From Hysterangium stoloniferum (Eukaryota; Basidiomycota; Agaricomycetes; Hysterangiales; Hysterangiaceae), in the NCBI GenBank assembly GCA_015178975.1, contig WHVD01000001.1:1302001-1366000 (forward strand): a stretch of 64,000 nt of DNA, read 5' to 3'. Positions within the stretch are counted from its first letter, which is position 1, and each line of letters opens with the position of its first letter. The notes under the pieces were generated by a model. It had not been told where the DNA came from and made no database searches. It saw nothing but the letters and a program-made list of their open reading frames with translations. Of the stretch, positions 11,295-21,208 are shown piece by piece. The position numbers and the translations under genes are program-made.

Positions 11295-12313
11295 TCAATG
11301 AATTCCCAGTGGTATCTCCATGGGAAGGCTTTTGTTGAGCTCTGTGAGATGGGATGGCTTTACCATTGGTGAGTCCTGTTCTGGGCCTTTTCTATCATCA
11401 AAACCATCATCTGATTTCTGCTCCCCAGTTCCCAAGCCTTTATTGCAGTCCCAATCATTTGAGCTATTGGACGACTTGTTGGAGGGTCCACTTGGGGGAG
11501 TAAATGGGATAGGATGGATAGGCGATGGATGGTGAGATTTGTCAGGACACTGCGAATCTTGACCTGAGGATGATGGGGAACTGGAGACGACTTTGACTGT
11601 GATCTTTTCTGTAGACACATTTGAAAAAGACGACTGTCCTTTTTTGGCAGTTGATCTGGCATAGATCCCAGGACATTCTCCATGAAAGGGACCAGAGCTG
11701 GAGGATGAGGGTGTTCATGCTGGCTCTCAAACCTGTTGAGCAATCCTGCCATCATCTCATTACATCTCTCCAGGTTGTGCATCAACCTTTCCCTGAGAGT
11801 AGAGTAGGCGAAACACACATTCAAGGGTTTACCATATATGGATTCCTTCAACATTTGAATGTATATGAAATCTGTATTGACCCTTGGCACGATGTGGTCC
11901 TCTCTGAGCAATATGTGCATAATCTGTAGCAGATCGTCATGCACACAAAGTAAATCAGTGAGCAGAATGAACAGTTCCATCTTGATACCCACTATTCCCT
12001 TTTCTCGGAAGAACATTACTTCGTTTGACCACTTTGGGATCAACTTTGTTACCTTGTCGAGAGTTCCAGGCCAAGTGAATAAGTCCTGTGCTGATATGAT
12101 GCCATGGTACTTTCCCAGCCAGATGGCTATTCTTGTAGGCATGGATGGGTACCTTGTCTTGTAATCCTTTGTGGCAGTGATGACCTTATCCCTTGAAACT
12201 CAAGAAGTGTAGTAAGAGCCCCACTTCACATTGACAGGCTCCGAATAAAGTAGTTGGCCATGATGCTTGAGCATAACTTGTCTTGGCGGGAAGACCAGGG
12301 TATCCTTCATGAA
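11295..12313 (-). pseudogene. Family A ORF1/gag-like protein, main part
   Basis: The minus-strand frame 12142-11360 contains PTRIAIWLGKYHGIISAQDL and a run ELFILLTDLLCVHDDLLQIM. Both are homologous to the plus-strand remnant at 16495-17004 inside the 8.7 kb element (TIEIWLGRYHRILSAK; ELFIQLVDLLSIHNDTLQIL). Upstream homology continues through an in-frame TGA near 12200 to 12313, where a solo LTR interrupts it. The C-terminal Ser/Pro-rich region shifts to the frame 11618-11295. The order (helical domain, then disordered Ser-rich part) fits a retrotransposon structural protein. It is dead through stop, frameshift and insertion. Confidence 0.55.
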
Positions 12314-13118
12314 TGTTAGGATACGTACAGGGTGGGTCTCTGGAGAAACCTGCGGAATAGCCGGTAGGACTTGGCTTTAGCTTATAGGCTGTGCCCTCAC
12401 TAGATCGTGTTGTTTAATTTCAGACGGGCAGACAGGAATCCTGGGGAGTCCAGGCATTGAGGGGTCATGGGTCGGAGGTTGTGGGTCATGAGTCAAGATA
12501 GGTAAGAGAGATAGATGCACTGGAGCCCGTGGGCTCCGACTAGTGTGAGCAGTGTAATTCAAGTAGGAGTTTAGAGCAGAAAATGTATTAGATTACTGGG
12601 GGGAATCTAAGCTGATTTTCTGACTGGATTGTATGTACAACATCTGCCAGTTTAAATAGACCGTGGAGTGAATGTCATACCGAATCCAGTAATGATGAAA
12701 CGAAATGAGCAAAACATAAAACGGGAATAGTAAACAACAAATTTGGTGTTAGGAATGGGACGGAATGGAGCGGAGTCCGAATAGTGACAAATCATAAACC
12801 ATAACGGGAAATGGAGGGGAAGCGGAGTCCGAATCGTGACAGGTCATTTGACTAAAATGGGAATGGGGCTCTATTAGAGGGGTTACGGGTTTTCTGAGTG
12901 GGGTCCGGTGACTGACACGCAGGATGAGGTCGGATATAGACAGAGATGGAGTCTGATGGGTTTTCCGGTGACTGAAACACAATGTAACAAAGTTGAATGT
13001 AGACAAGTCTGATGTATGGAGTCTGGTGGGAATTCCAGTAAACTGATAATGGGTGCGTATAGGGTGCAGGTGCGTATAGTTAGTGCCCAGAGTCTGGGTG
13101 GGATTTCCGGTCGTAACA
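12314..13118 (-). mobile_element. Solo LTR, family B, target duplication ATGAA
   Basis: An 805-bp unit from TGTTAGGATACG to CGGTCGTAACA with ATGAA on both sides (12309-12313 and 13119-13123). It sits inside the family A ORF1; removing it rejoins the homology to 16495-16600. Orientation is taken from the polypurine tract at 8700. Confidence 0.9.
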
Positions 13119-13240
13119 ATGAAGGTGTGAGCATTTTGCCTTTCCAAGGAACTCGACTGCTCGAAGTTCGAGTTACCTTCCATTTAACCAGATTCATGAT
13201 GCTCAGTGTGTGAGGAGTTTCAGACAGTGTTTTGCAAAGT
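13119..13240 (-). pseudogene. Family A ORF1, upstream part beyond the solo LTR
   Basis: Minus-strand reading continues from 12313 across the insertion. Together the two sides give a segment matching the FPPHQVML...YDKPIDDKWD region of the plus-strand copy near 16510-16600. Confidence 0.5.
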
Positions 13241-13347
13241 CATGAACGTTGACACCCTTGCAGCTTTGTAGTTAGAATTTGGTATTAGGTAGTTGAATAA
13301 AATGTTTTTCTTCATAGGGAAAGTACAGTTCAGCTCAGATCACCACT
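13241..13347 (-). mobile_element. Family A leader and primer-binding region
   Basis: The sequence next to the LTR reads GTGGTGATCTGAGCTGAAC on the minus strand, matching GTGGTGATCTGGGCTGGACC after the 5' LTR at 16237. This marks 13348-13757 as a 5' LTR of a minus-strand element. Confidence 0.55.
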
Positions 13348-13757
13348 GTGAAGAGTGGTGGAAGTTCTGACCATTTTATATATGAAGAAATGAGTAGAAT
13401 GGGAAGAAGGATGATTCGAGTGGAGGCCTCAACTGTTATGTATAGTTTGAGGCCAGAAGTGTTCACTAGCTCAGATAATGCTACCTATGTGGTAGCTGAC
13501 ACGTTACCCTGATCACCACTCGCTATAGACCTAGTTTGTGTCTTACAAGTGGTGGTGCTTGGGGAAAAGTGTGTCTATCTTTATTTGGTGCTGAGAGTGC
13601 CCACAAGTATGTATACACAGAGCTTCAAACTAATGAAATGGTGCAATAGTCAAAGAATGTAAAGGATAGGAAAATGTGAGTAAAATATGTAAAATATAAA
13701 TGAAATAAAAGGAGTGTTTTACTACAATGAAACTGTGGTAAAAGCATACTCCTCACA
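13348..13757 (-). mobile_element. Family A LTR (5' LTR of a minus-strand element)
   Basis: A 410-bp unit from TGTGAAGAGTGG to CTCCTCACA, a diverged shorter subfamily of the LTR at 7048-7644. The outer side (13758) runs straight into the minisatellite and Tc1-derived sequence, so the element landed in, or is joined to, that repeat. Confidence 0.7.
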
Positions 13758-13760
13758 CCA

Positions 13761-14293
13761 GGCCATCTCACCACATGCCTGCCATCTCACCACATGCCTG
13801 GCCATCTCACCACATGCCTGGCCATCTCACCACATGCCTGGCCATCTCACCACATGCCTGGCCATCTCACCACATGCCTGGCCATCTCACCACATGCCTG
13901 GCCATCTCACCACATGCCTGGCCATCTCACCACATGCCTGGCCATCTCACCACATGCCTGGCCATCTCACCACATGCCTGGCCATCTCACCACATGCCTG
14001 GCCATCTCACCACATGCCTGGCCATCTCACCACATGCCTGGCCATCTCACCACATGCCTGGCCATCTCACCACATGCCTGGCCATCTCACCACATGCCTG
14101 GCCATCTCACCACATGCCTGGCCATCTCACCACATGCCTGGCCATCTCACCACATGCCTGGCCATCTCACCACATGCCTGGCCATCTCACCACATGCCTG
14201 GCCATCTCACCACATGCCTGGCCATCTCACCACATGCCTGGCCATCTCACCACATGCCTGGCCATCTCACCACATGCCTGGCCATCTTGCCAC
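13761..14293. repeat. 20-bp minisatellite, 26 units
   Basis: The unit GGCCATCTCACCACATGCCT is repeated 26 times (the second lacks one G), the 24 units of 13800-14279 being identical, plus a diverged partial unit. All three plus frames are open only because the unit lacks stops; the apparent proteins of up to 219 codons are artefacts. The right flank is the same Tc1-derived sequence as 63850-64000, where only about one and a half units occur. Confidence 0.97.
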
Positions 14294-14437
14294 ACACACA
14301 TAAAAACTTATTATGGATACTCCACCATTGTCCATTCGATCACTCTTCCTTTTGTTCCCCCAATTCCACATAATCTGATTAGGGGTTCCATTTAGTTCTT
14401 TCTTTTGTTCTCCAATCCTTTGTTGTACCAAATTCCA
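14294..14437 (-). pseudogene. Tc1-like transposase scrap flanking the minisatellite
   Basis: About 90% identical by eye to 63857-64000, which belongs to a recognisable degenerate Tc1 transposase on the minus strand. Confidence 0.55.
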
Positions 14438-14932
14438 GTGTTCAATTTCAGATATAAGCCATACCTACATATCAATTCCTAAAGGACATCTTTTTACACT
14501 CACACTGAGCTTTTACTGTAAACTTACATTCTACTGTCTACTACAGAGATAACCTTGTCCTGTCTGTACTGACTGAGTGAGGTTGACACAACAACAATTC
14601 ACTTTGTTTTTGACATTGACAAAATCTTACCATAATGCCTCATTTACCATCTACACCCACATCCTTACTCACTCAGAGACAAGAAGGAGATGCCAACTCA
14701 GACTGCCTTCTCTCCTTGTCAACCCCTTTGTGAACACCAGCCTCAACCCATCTCCCTCAACAATTGCACCAACATAACCTGAGTCTTAGGATACTGATAC
14801 TGACACCAAGACCAAATGTCTAAAGCTACAGCCATACTCTTTATACTATGAAACCATGAAATGAGAAATGCCACAGATGAACATGCAGCCTCTTTGAGGT
14901 CAAGGTCAGTAAGCTGAAGGAATGTCCAATGC
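14438..14932. other. No recognised gene
   Basis: AT-rich. May be the rest of the Tc1-like remnant, but no motif is readable. Confidence 0.3.
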
Positions 14933-15617
14933 TTACTGCCAGTCAATATACACCACTTGTCCACCAGAGCTTAGGATCTGCTCCCTGGCCTGCAGGACCT
15001 GTACCTCTAGTTGTTCTGCATCAGTCCATCTGTCCAGCAGATGATATGTGGCAGCCAAGCTGGCCCTGGCAGTCAGTGTGTCTGGGTGTTCAGTGCCTAG
15101 GATCCACTCTGTGACCTCCAGTACCTGTACCTGCAGTTGCTCTGCATCAGTCCATCTGCCCAGGTGCCCAAATGTGGCAGCCAACCAGGCCCTGGCACTC
15201 AGTGTGTCTGGGTGTACAGTGCCTAGGGTCTGCTCTCTGGCCTGCAAGACCATCACCTGCAGTTGTTCTGCTTTAGTCCATCTGCCCAGGTTCAAATATG
15301 TGGCAGCCAACCAGGCCCTGGCTCTCAGAGTGTCTGGGCATTCAGTGCCTAGGACCTGCTCACTGGCCTCCAGGACCTGAACCTGCAGTTGTTATCCATC
15401 AGTCCATCTGCCCAGCAGATGATATGTGGCAGCCAAGCAGGTCCTGGCACTCAATGTGTCTGGGTGTTCAGTGCTTAGAATCTACTCTGTGGCCTCCAGC
15501 ACCTGCACCTCTAATTGTTCTGTATCAGTCCATCTGCCAAGCAGATGATATGTGGTAGCCAAGCTGGCCCTGGCACTCAGTGTGTCTGGGTGTTCAGTTC
15601 CTAGGATATGCTCCCTG
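14933..15617 (-). pseudogene. TPR array, 3' part of a split NB-ARC/TPR gene
   Basis: The minus-strand translation is a run of 42-residue KLC-type tetratricopeptide repeats (each with ILGTEHPDTL...A.LAATY..LGRWTDAEQL), with some frame breaks. It is the downstream half of the gene continuing at 24357-26208. The 8.7 kb retrotransposon between them begins at 15618 and both sides carry CCCTG. When the insert is removed the repeat REQILGTEHPDTL reads across the junction. The 3' end of the gene fades near 14940. Confidence 0.8.
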
Positions 15618-16236
15618 TGTGAGAGGTATCCTGAAATATATCTCTGATTATATTTCCTCCTTTATTTCTACTACTACATTTCATGTTTGGTAGTATTTAC
15701 ATTAGTTCAAAGATCTATACATATATGCCTGTGGATACATAGATACTTGTGGGTGTGCACACTGTAGTTTCATGTACATTATTGTGCATAGTTAGAACTC
15801 AGACACTTTTACCCCATAACCACAACTTGCCCAGACACCCTTTCAATGTCCTGCAAGTTGTGATTGGGGGGTAATCATCTTACCCATATCGAATGGCTTT
15901 CAACTCAAATTCACAATCACTATCTAGCTTCATACTGAATAGTTGAAGCTTGAACTATCACTGGTTTTAACTTGCATATTGCACTACTTGTATCAACCTC
16001 TTTCCCTTCTAACTCATAACTTCATTAACTCACTTTTGGAATCATACTGTAAGGTTGATTCTACTTTCCCTTAGTTGTCATACATATAGTAGTTGTCTTA
16101 CAGCTACTAAAGTTGACTAAGACTATTTTACTATTCATATTGTACTTTGATAGTCAATATACATATTGTCATGTTGTACCTATACAGTTGATATTCTTCA
16201 TATATAGAATGGTCAAAACTTACATGACTCTTCACA
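15618..16236 (+). repeat. 5' LTR of the 8.7 kb element
   Basis: A 619-bp repeat from TGTGAGAGG to CTCTTCACA, matching the 3' LTR and, inverted, 7048-7644. Confidence 0.85.
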
Positions 16237-16256
16237 GTGGTGATCTGGGCTGGACC
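16237..16256 (+). other. Putative primer-binding site
   Basis: GTGGTGATCTGGGCTGGACC directly follows the 5' LTR and is conserved next to the 13348 LTR. The matching tRNA was not identified. Confidence 0.45.
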
Positions 16257-16494
16257 TTCTTTCGCTACAAAGAAAATGTCTTATTAAAAGGAAAGAAACT
16301 TCTACATTTAGCTACACACAATGACCATGGGCAAGGAACAAGCTGTGAAACCTTCAGCAGGATCAAGTAGTTCTCTCCTGCAATGAAGACCTATTAGTCT
16401 TGAACCACTGACAGTTGTCTCACTCACTCAGTCAGGACCATGCTCATGTCAGGAACAACCAAAAACACTGGAAAGAAGCCCTTTGCCTGCTCCT

Positions 16495-17004
16495 AATGAC
16501 CATGTAAACTTCCAATTTCCACCGCATCAGGTAATGCTTCAGTGCACCTACCATGGATGATTGGTCTATGACAAACCTATTGATGACAAGTGGGACATAT
16601 ACTATGCCTCTCAGATTTCAGAGGAGGAAATTATGGCTATCACACAGGACTACAAAATGAGATATCCCACCATGCCCATGACAATTGAAATTTGGTTGGG
16701 TAGGTATCACAGGATTTTATCAGCAAAAGCCCTATTCACATGATCAACAACTCTGGAAGAGGTCACTTTATTGATCCCTGAATGGTCTGAGGAGCTGATG
16801 ATTCTGATGGAAAGAGGAAGAACAGTGATAAAAAGGGAATTGTTTATTCAACTAGTAGACCTGCTTAGCATACACAACGATACATTGCAAATTTTGCACA
16901 TACTGATTAGAGGTTTCATGCCATCCCCAAGGTCAACTATCAATACCTATACATTCAGATTTCAAAGTAGGCAACAAAACTGTTTGGATGTTTCTTTGTT
17001 TTGA
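16495..17004 (+). pseudogene. Family A ORF1 remnant
   Basis: Frames 16561-16743 and 16771-17004 are in one frame separated by TGA at 16741-16743. They align with the minus-strand ORF at 11360-12313 (IWLGRYHRILSAKALFT; then LIPEWSEELM and ELFIQLVDLLSIHNDTLQIL). Upstream, about 16495-16560 also aligns but contains a stop. It is cut off after 17004 by the Tc1 fragment. Unknown function, presumably structural. Confidence 0.55.
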
Positions 17005-17695
17005 AAAGATCCTTTAGCATTAGCCCAAAATAAATTCTACAAATTCTGAATAAATTATGATAGATGCTCTAATATCACTAAATGTTGATTACATAACCAT
17101 GATGTCATATGTCTATTTATGGCGATGTAATAATAGGATTAATGAAGCTTGTACATTCAATGGTTTTGTTGCCTGTATTTTATAAACCCTATATACTAAA
17201 CTAGTGGTATACCCTCCCTTAGCCTTAATTACAGCTTCTACTCTTCTAGGCATACTCTCTATCAAGTCCTGACACACCTCCACTCCACTAGGTGGTGTTT
17301 CATAGTCAGCTAGCCTCCTTTTCAAGTGCCCCCAGAGATGCTCTATGGGGTTTAGATCTGGAGACTGTGCTGGCCACTTCATCATATTGCAGCTATGGTC
17401 ATCAAACCACTTTTGAGCCAGTTTTCTGGTATGCTTTGGATCGTTATCCTGCTGGAAGATAATATCAGATGGAGTTTTCTTGTAAAACTCAAGGGATTGC
17501 TGAAGTTCATCCTCCAAGATAGAGAAGTAAAGCTGTGAATCCATATTCCCTTTAATCCTAGTGGCATATCCAATGCCTTCCCAAAGCATGCAACCCCACA
17601 TCATCACACTACCACCACCAAATTTCAATGTTCCCTCCACTGCCTATCAGTCAACCCCTCCCCCACCCCTTTCCACACCCACTTCCTTCCATGCC
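17005..17695 (-). pseudogene. Truncated Tc1-type transposase
   Basis: The minus-strand frame 17640-17113 is the C-terminal DDE half: GGGSVMMWGCM, FQQDNDPKHT (second catalytic Asp), PAQSPDLNPIEHLWG (catalytic Glu, DD34E spacing) and the terminal ESMPRRVEAVIKAKGG. Homology extends in another frame to about 17693 (GRKWVWKGVGEGL), so there is a frameshift at 17640. The DNA-binding N-terminus and first catalytic Asp are absent. It is related to, but distinct from, the full element at 46460-48076. Confidence 0.85.
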
Positions 17696-18440
17696 TATAA
17701 GGTCAAACCTGTTCCTCTTGCCAGGAGGAGAACCAAGTGACTTCTCTGTAAGCTCAGGTGGTTTTGATGGTGATAGGGACCAGGGACATGGGGTGTGGGA
17801 TCCCAGAACCCCCAGATTCCCAACTCAAGCTAGCACCAGAGACAATGAATTATCTAAGGACAAAGTGCTTACTCTTAACACCAATGACATCAAGATCAAA
17901 TGATCCAACCTTCCTGAATATGACAGAAGCCACTCCAAAGTGCTGGAATACATCCTGGACATCATGAGCCTCTTGGAAATATCTGATTTGATGAGCTCAT
18001 TGCTAGGAGTCGCTTTCCCCAGATAGCTCACAGGAAATGCTAAAATCTGGTGGAGCACCTTCAACCATGAGTCTCATTGATCCTTCCTTTGGGATATTGT
18101 CAAGGGTTTATTGGGAACTAGATGGCACAAATCCTTAGCTCTGGAATAGGAGGAAATGAGATTTCATCAACCTCATCATGACCGTGAAAATCCTGTACAG
18201 TACATCCAATGCAGAATCACACTGTATCATTTTCTGTATGGATTCCTTCAAAATCAGAAAGAAGAAATGCACTATTTAATCTTAACTCTACCCACAAAAT
18301 GGCTGTACCTGTTACAGGGCCAACCTGTTGACAATGTAATGGGATTACAGACCTATGCCAACAACTTGCAGGAAGCCCTTGTGAATGCTTGGAATCAGAC
18401 TGTGATGTATCACTTATGCCAGGAATATTTAGATACTTAG
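17696..18440 (+). pseudogene. Retrotransposon gag domain remnant
   Basis: Several plus-strand pieces with stops: a Ser/Gly-rich stretch, then a helical region GNAKIWWSTF followed by a downstream W...VKGLLGTRW run, the hallmark spacing of the Retrotrans_gag domain. The open piece 18156-18440 (95 codons) is its C-terminal helical part (RENPVQYIQCRITLYHFLYG). It would form the capsid-like shell. Inactive because of multiple stops. Confidence 0.65.
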
Positions 18441-19214
18441 CAGTAACTTAAAACCTGACTTGTAATATATGAAAGGGGTGAGTTCATCAATAGACTATTA
18501 GTTTAGGGTTCTCATTAATATGAGCCAAAGATGGAAGGGAATATTAGGTGATGAACAAATAGCTTTTGTTCAATTTGAGTAACTAAGAAAAGTTATGTTA
18601 ATAATAAGTGGAATTCTTGTTAACCTGAGAGAGGTAAGATCCTGTAAACCTGAAACAGGTGGAATAAGATGCACAAAAGCAAATAAGACACTACTGTGTA
18701 GTTTCAGATGGTTTGGAAAAGCTATATTTCCACAATTCAGCTCTGCTGTTTAAATATGTACACACATAGGCAATGGTGCTGTGTAACTGCACATTACTGC
18801 ACATAAAACTATGGTTGCTATATAATAGCTGCACATGATCAAAATATAGCACAGCTGTGCATAACTGTGCATGCACCATTACAATTGTTTTAAACTAATT
18901 TATCTAAGAAAGGATGTGTCTTGAGTCTTTACTGTTCATTCCAAAATAGCTACCTTAACTACATGTATTAAAAATTAATAGTTCAGATACCTGGTAATGT
19001 TTGTATGTTGAATATGCATTGTCATAACAATTGTTTCTGTCCAATAAGAGACTGAAAACTAAACTAATCAAACCAAGTGATAATCTTGAGGGTGGGATTC
19101 AAGGGTGGCAGAATGGACTGTAGCATGACAATTTAGTTGGATGCTTGAGTAAATGTCATCAAATGTACCTGTTACATGCACTGAGAACATTACAGATTCC
19201 AAAAACCCAGAGTT
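18441..19214 (+). other. AT-rich element spacer
   Basis: No coding signal between the gag domain and the zinc-knuckle ORF. It contains scattered CTGTGCATAACTGTGCAT-like motifs (18770-18880). It may be decayed gag or a foreign insertion. Confidence 0.3.
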
Positions 19215-20054
19215 ATGATTGTGGAACAAGAATCAAGTCCTGAGGCTGAGGAGGAACTCTTGACCAGGAATGACTTGACCAGCTGCAGTCACATTCTCAT
19301 TAGTGAAGTGGGAGACAAAAGCATCACAAGGAAGCTGAGCTCAGGGCAAGGCAAGAAACATGGGAAGTTCTTCTTTAAAAGAAGTGACAAAAAGAGCATC
19401 GCCAGGCCTCCTAATGAGTGCTGGATTTGCAGGAGCCCAGAGCATTTTAAGATCAACTGTCCTCATGCAGGCAAAATGTCTCATTATGTTTCAATCAATA
19501 AATGTTCTGCACAGAATCCCACTGAGGAGGCTGAGGACCAGAGGTTATATGAAATGGTTTATGGATTAAGCATACAGGGACTAGTAAATAACATTGATGA
19601 TGAATTGATTTTCATTTCTGCTTATCCTCCTCAACTAGAGGATGACACAATCTCAGAGACAGAACTTAACTCAAACCTGAATGAAGTGTTAGAAGTTTAC
19701 ATCTCGATATTGGATTGTGATTTCCTAGAAAAGGGGGACTGGTTGAGTGCCCATCATCAGAACCATAAAGGTCTGATGGGAAAGAAAGTCTCATTGTTGT
19801 CTCTAATGCCTACTATAGAGGAAATGATCAATGAAGATGTATCAATCAATCAGTCTACAAGCATCAGTAAGGATTACATTATTGAGGACCCCTCTAGACT
19901 AGAAGGGTCAGAAGAGGAAAATTTCCCTTTCAATCCAGGATTGCTACCCACCCTGATACCCTACAAAGATTTGGATTTGGAAACCAATGACCCACTACAG
20001 GAATCACCTCCACTAAACCAGACAGTAGATGGATCAGGAGAGATGCCAAGCTAG
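19215..20054 (+). CDS. Gag nucleocapsid part with CCHC zinc knuckle
   Basis: Open for 279 codons. A basic stretch (residues about 35-65, rich in Lys/Arg) precedes a zinc knuckle CWICRSPEHFKINCPHAGK (C-x2-C-x4-H-x4-C, residues about 71-84), followed by a long acidic region rich in Glu, Asp and Ser. In Ty3-type elements this is the nucleocapsid/linker between capsid and protease. The frame starts after a degraded stretch, so this is probably an internal piece of gag-pol rather than a free-standing gene. The knuckle residues are intact. Confidence 0.7.
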   Translation: MIVEQESSPEAEEELLTRNDLTSCSHILISEVGDKSITRKLSSGQGKKHGKFFFKRSDKKSIARPPNECWICRSPEHFKINCPHAGKMSHYVSINKCSAQNPTEEAEDQRLYEMVYGLSIQGLVNNIDDELIFISAYPPQLEDDTISETELNSNLNEVLEVYISILDCDFLEKGDWLSAHHQNHKGLMGKKVSLLSLMPTIEEMINEDVSINQSTSISKDYIIEDPSRLEGSEEENFPFNPGLLPTLIPYKDLDLETNDPLQESPPLNQTVDGSGEMPS

Positions 20055-20154
20055 CATTACAAAAGGAAAGCAAGAGACCTAAGATTTAATACCCTCAATC
20101 CAGCCAGCTGATGAAGGACCATTGTCTATTGAAAAAGGGACCCTCCTAGTGGTT

Positions 20155-20606
20155 ACTCCAGTATAGGAGTTTCAGCATTACACATATACAGATCTGTAGG
20201 AAGCTCTGACTCCCCCAAACTCATCAAGATCAGATTAGATGTGGGAGCCGACCTTTCTTTGATATCAGAAGACTTCTATAAGGAACTAGAAGGTCACCCT
20301 AAACTTAAACAAGGACTCAAACTATGTCTTGTTCAGCTTACTGGTAATGCAAAGGTCCTGGGATATGTCAATGTTCCCATTTACCTTGAAGATGAGAATG
20401 GTGTAGTATTCTGATTTATGGTTGAAATGAATGTTGTCAGGGGTATGACTGTACCAATCCTCCTGGGAGAAGATTTCCATGTCAACTATAAGATCAGAAT
20501 GCTAAGAGACCAGCCACTAGGCTCTAGGGAGGTTGTCCGTAATCATTATAATATCAGATGTTTACTGGTAAAATTTATATTTCCAAAAAACTCCATCTTT
20601 AAATAG
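20155..20606 (+). pseudogene. Retropepsin-like aspartic protease remnant
   Basis: The reading around 20210-20415 gives IKIRLDVGADLSLISEDFY, the retropepsin active-site context with Asp kept but the usual Ser/Thr replaced by Val (DVGA for DSGA/DTGA). It continues to a TGA at 20413, then 20418-20606 with PILLGEDFHVNYKI, the ILG..F motif near the C-terminus. The active-site substitution plus stop argue for an inactive protease. Confidence 0.65.
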
Positions 20607-20859
20607 TGATATATCCTCTGAGACTATTATATTGTTAACCACCAACCATAAGAAACAATTCTCCATATTACATCATAAACAATTCAGAGTCAAATAATAG
20701 AACCTATTGTATATGGTTTTCCAAGTTATGTAAATACTTGCTAATACTTTTGTTGTTAATTTGTTTTATAAAAGCTAAACTGTAGTTATTTCCTAGTAAA
20801 ATATGTGATATATAATTGGAAATTTTTTGTCCTGTGGCTTTCTTAGTTGGGTGAAATCA

Positions 20860-21208
20860 CCTATATATTCTGGGTATGTTGAATCAAGTAGAAATCTGTT
20901 CAGATTGACAGATCCATTCCAAAGTAATACATATGTATTTAGAGGTGCCAATGATATACATACATATGCATGGAATGGACTATCTAAAGGTATCTATTCT
21001 TTAAAAGTATTAGTGTTTCAAACTACTAATTTTTTTTATTGTCTACTTGTGTCCAGAAAGATTCTTTAGTTTGTAATGTATGAGAGAGTTTAAAACTTTC
21101 AAAAAGTTTTAAAAACCAAATTATGTTTGAATCACATCCCATATGTTTAAATGACCTTTAGAGTATATTAGAATTTGGTATACTTAATAGTTTTTAGATA
21201 TCCTCCTA
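20860..21208 (+). repeat. Dispersed repeat R1, copy 2, inserted in pol
   Basis: 349 bp from CTATATATTCTGGG to GATATCCTCCTA, about 95% identical by eye to 44461-44805. It separates the protease from the RT of the 8.7 kb element. The inserted block may begin earlier (about 20560), since 20607-20859 is also non-coding AT-rich sequence. Confidence 0.8.

Noticed and set aside
7048-13757. A single complete minus-strand family A element with LTRs at 7048 and 13348
   Set aside because: LTR lengths and sequences differ, outer flanks share no 5-bp duplication, and foreign sequence fills much of the interior. Kept as separate remnants.
13761-14293. CRISPR array
   Set aside because: Units are contiguous with no spacers and the context is eukaryotic.
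13714-14395. Plus-strand frames of 169-219 codons in the minisatellite
   Set aside because: A 20-bp stop-free unit opens all three frames; no non-repeat coding sequence is attached.
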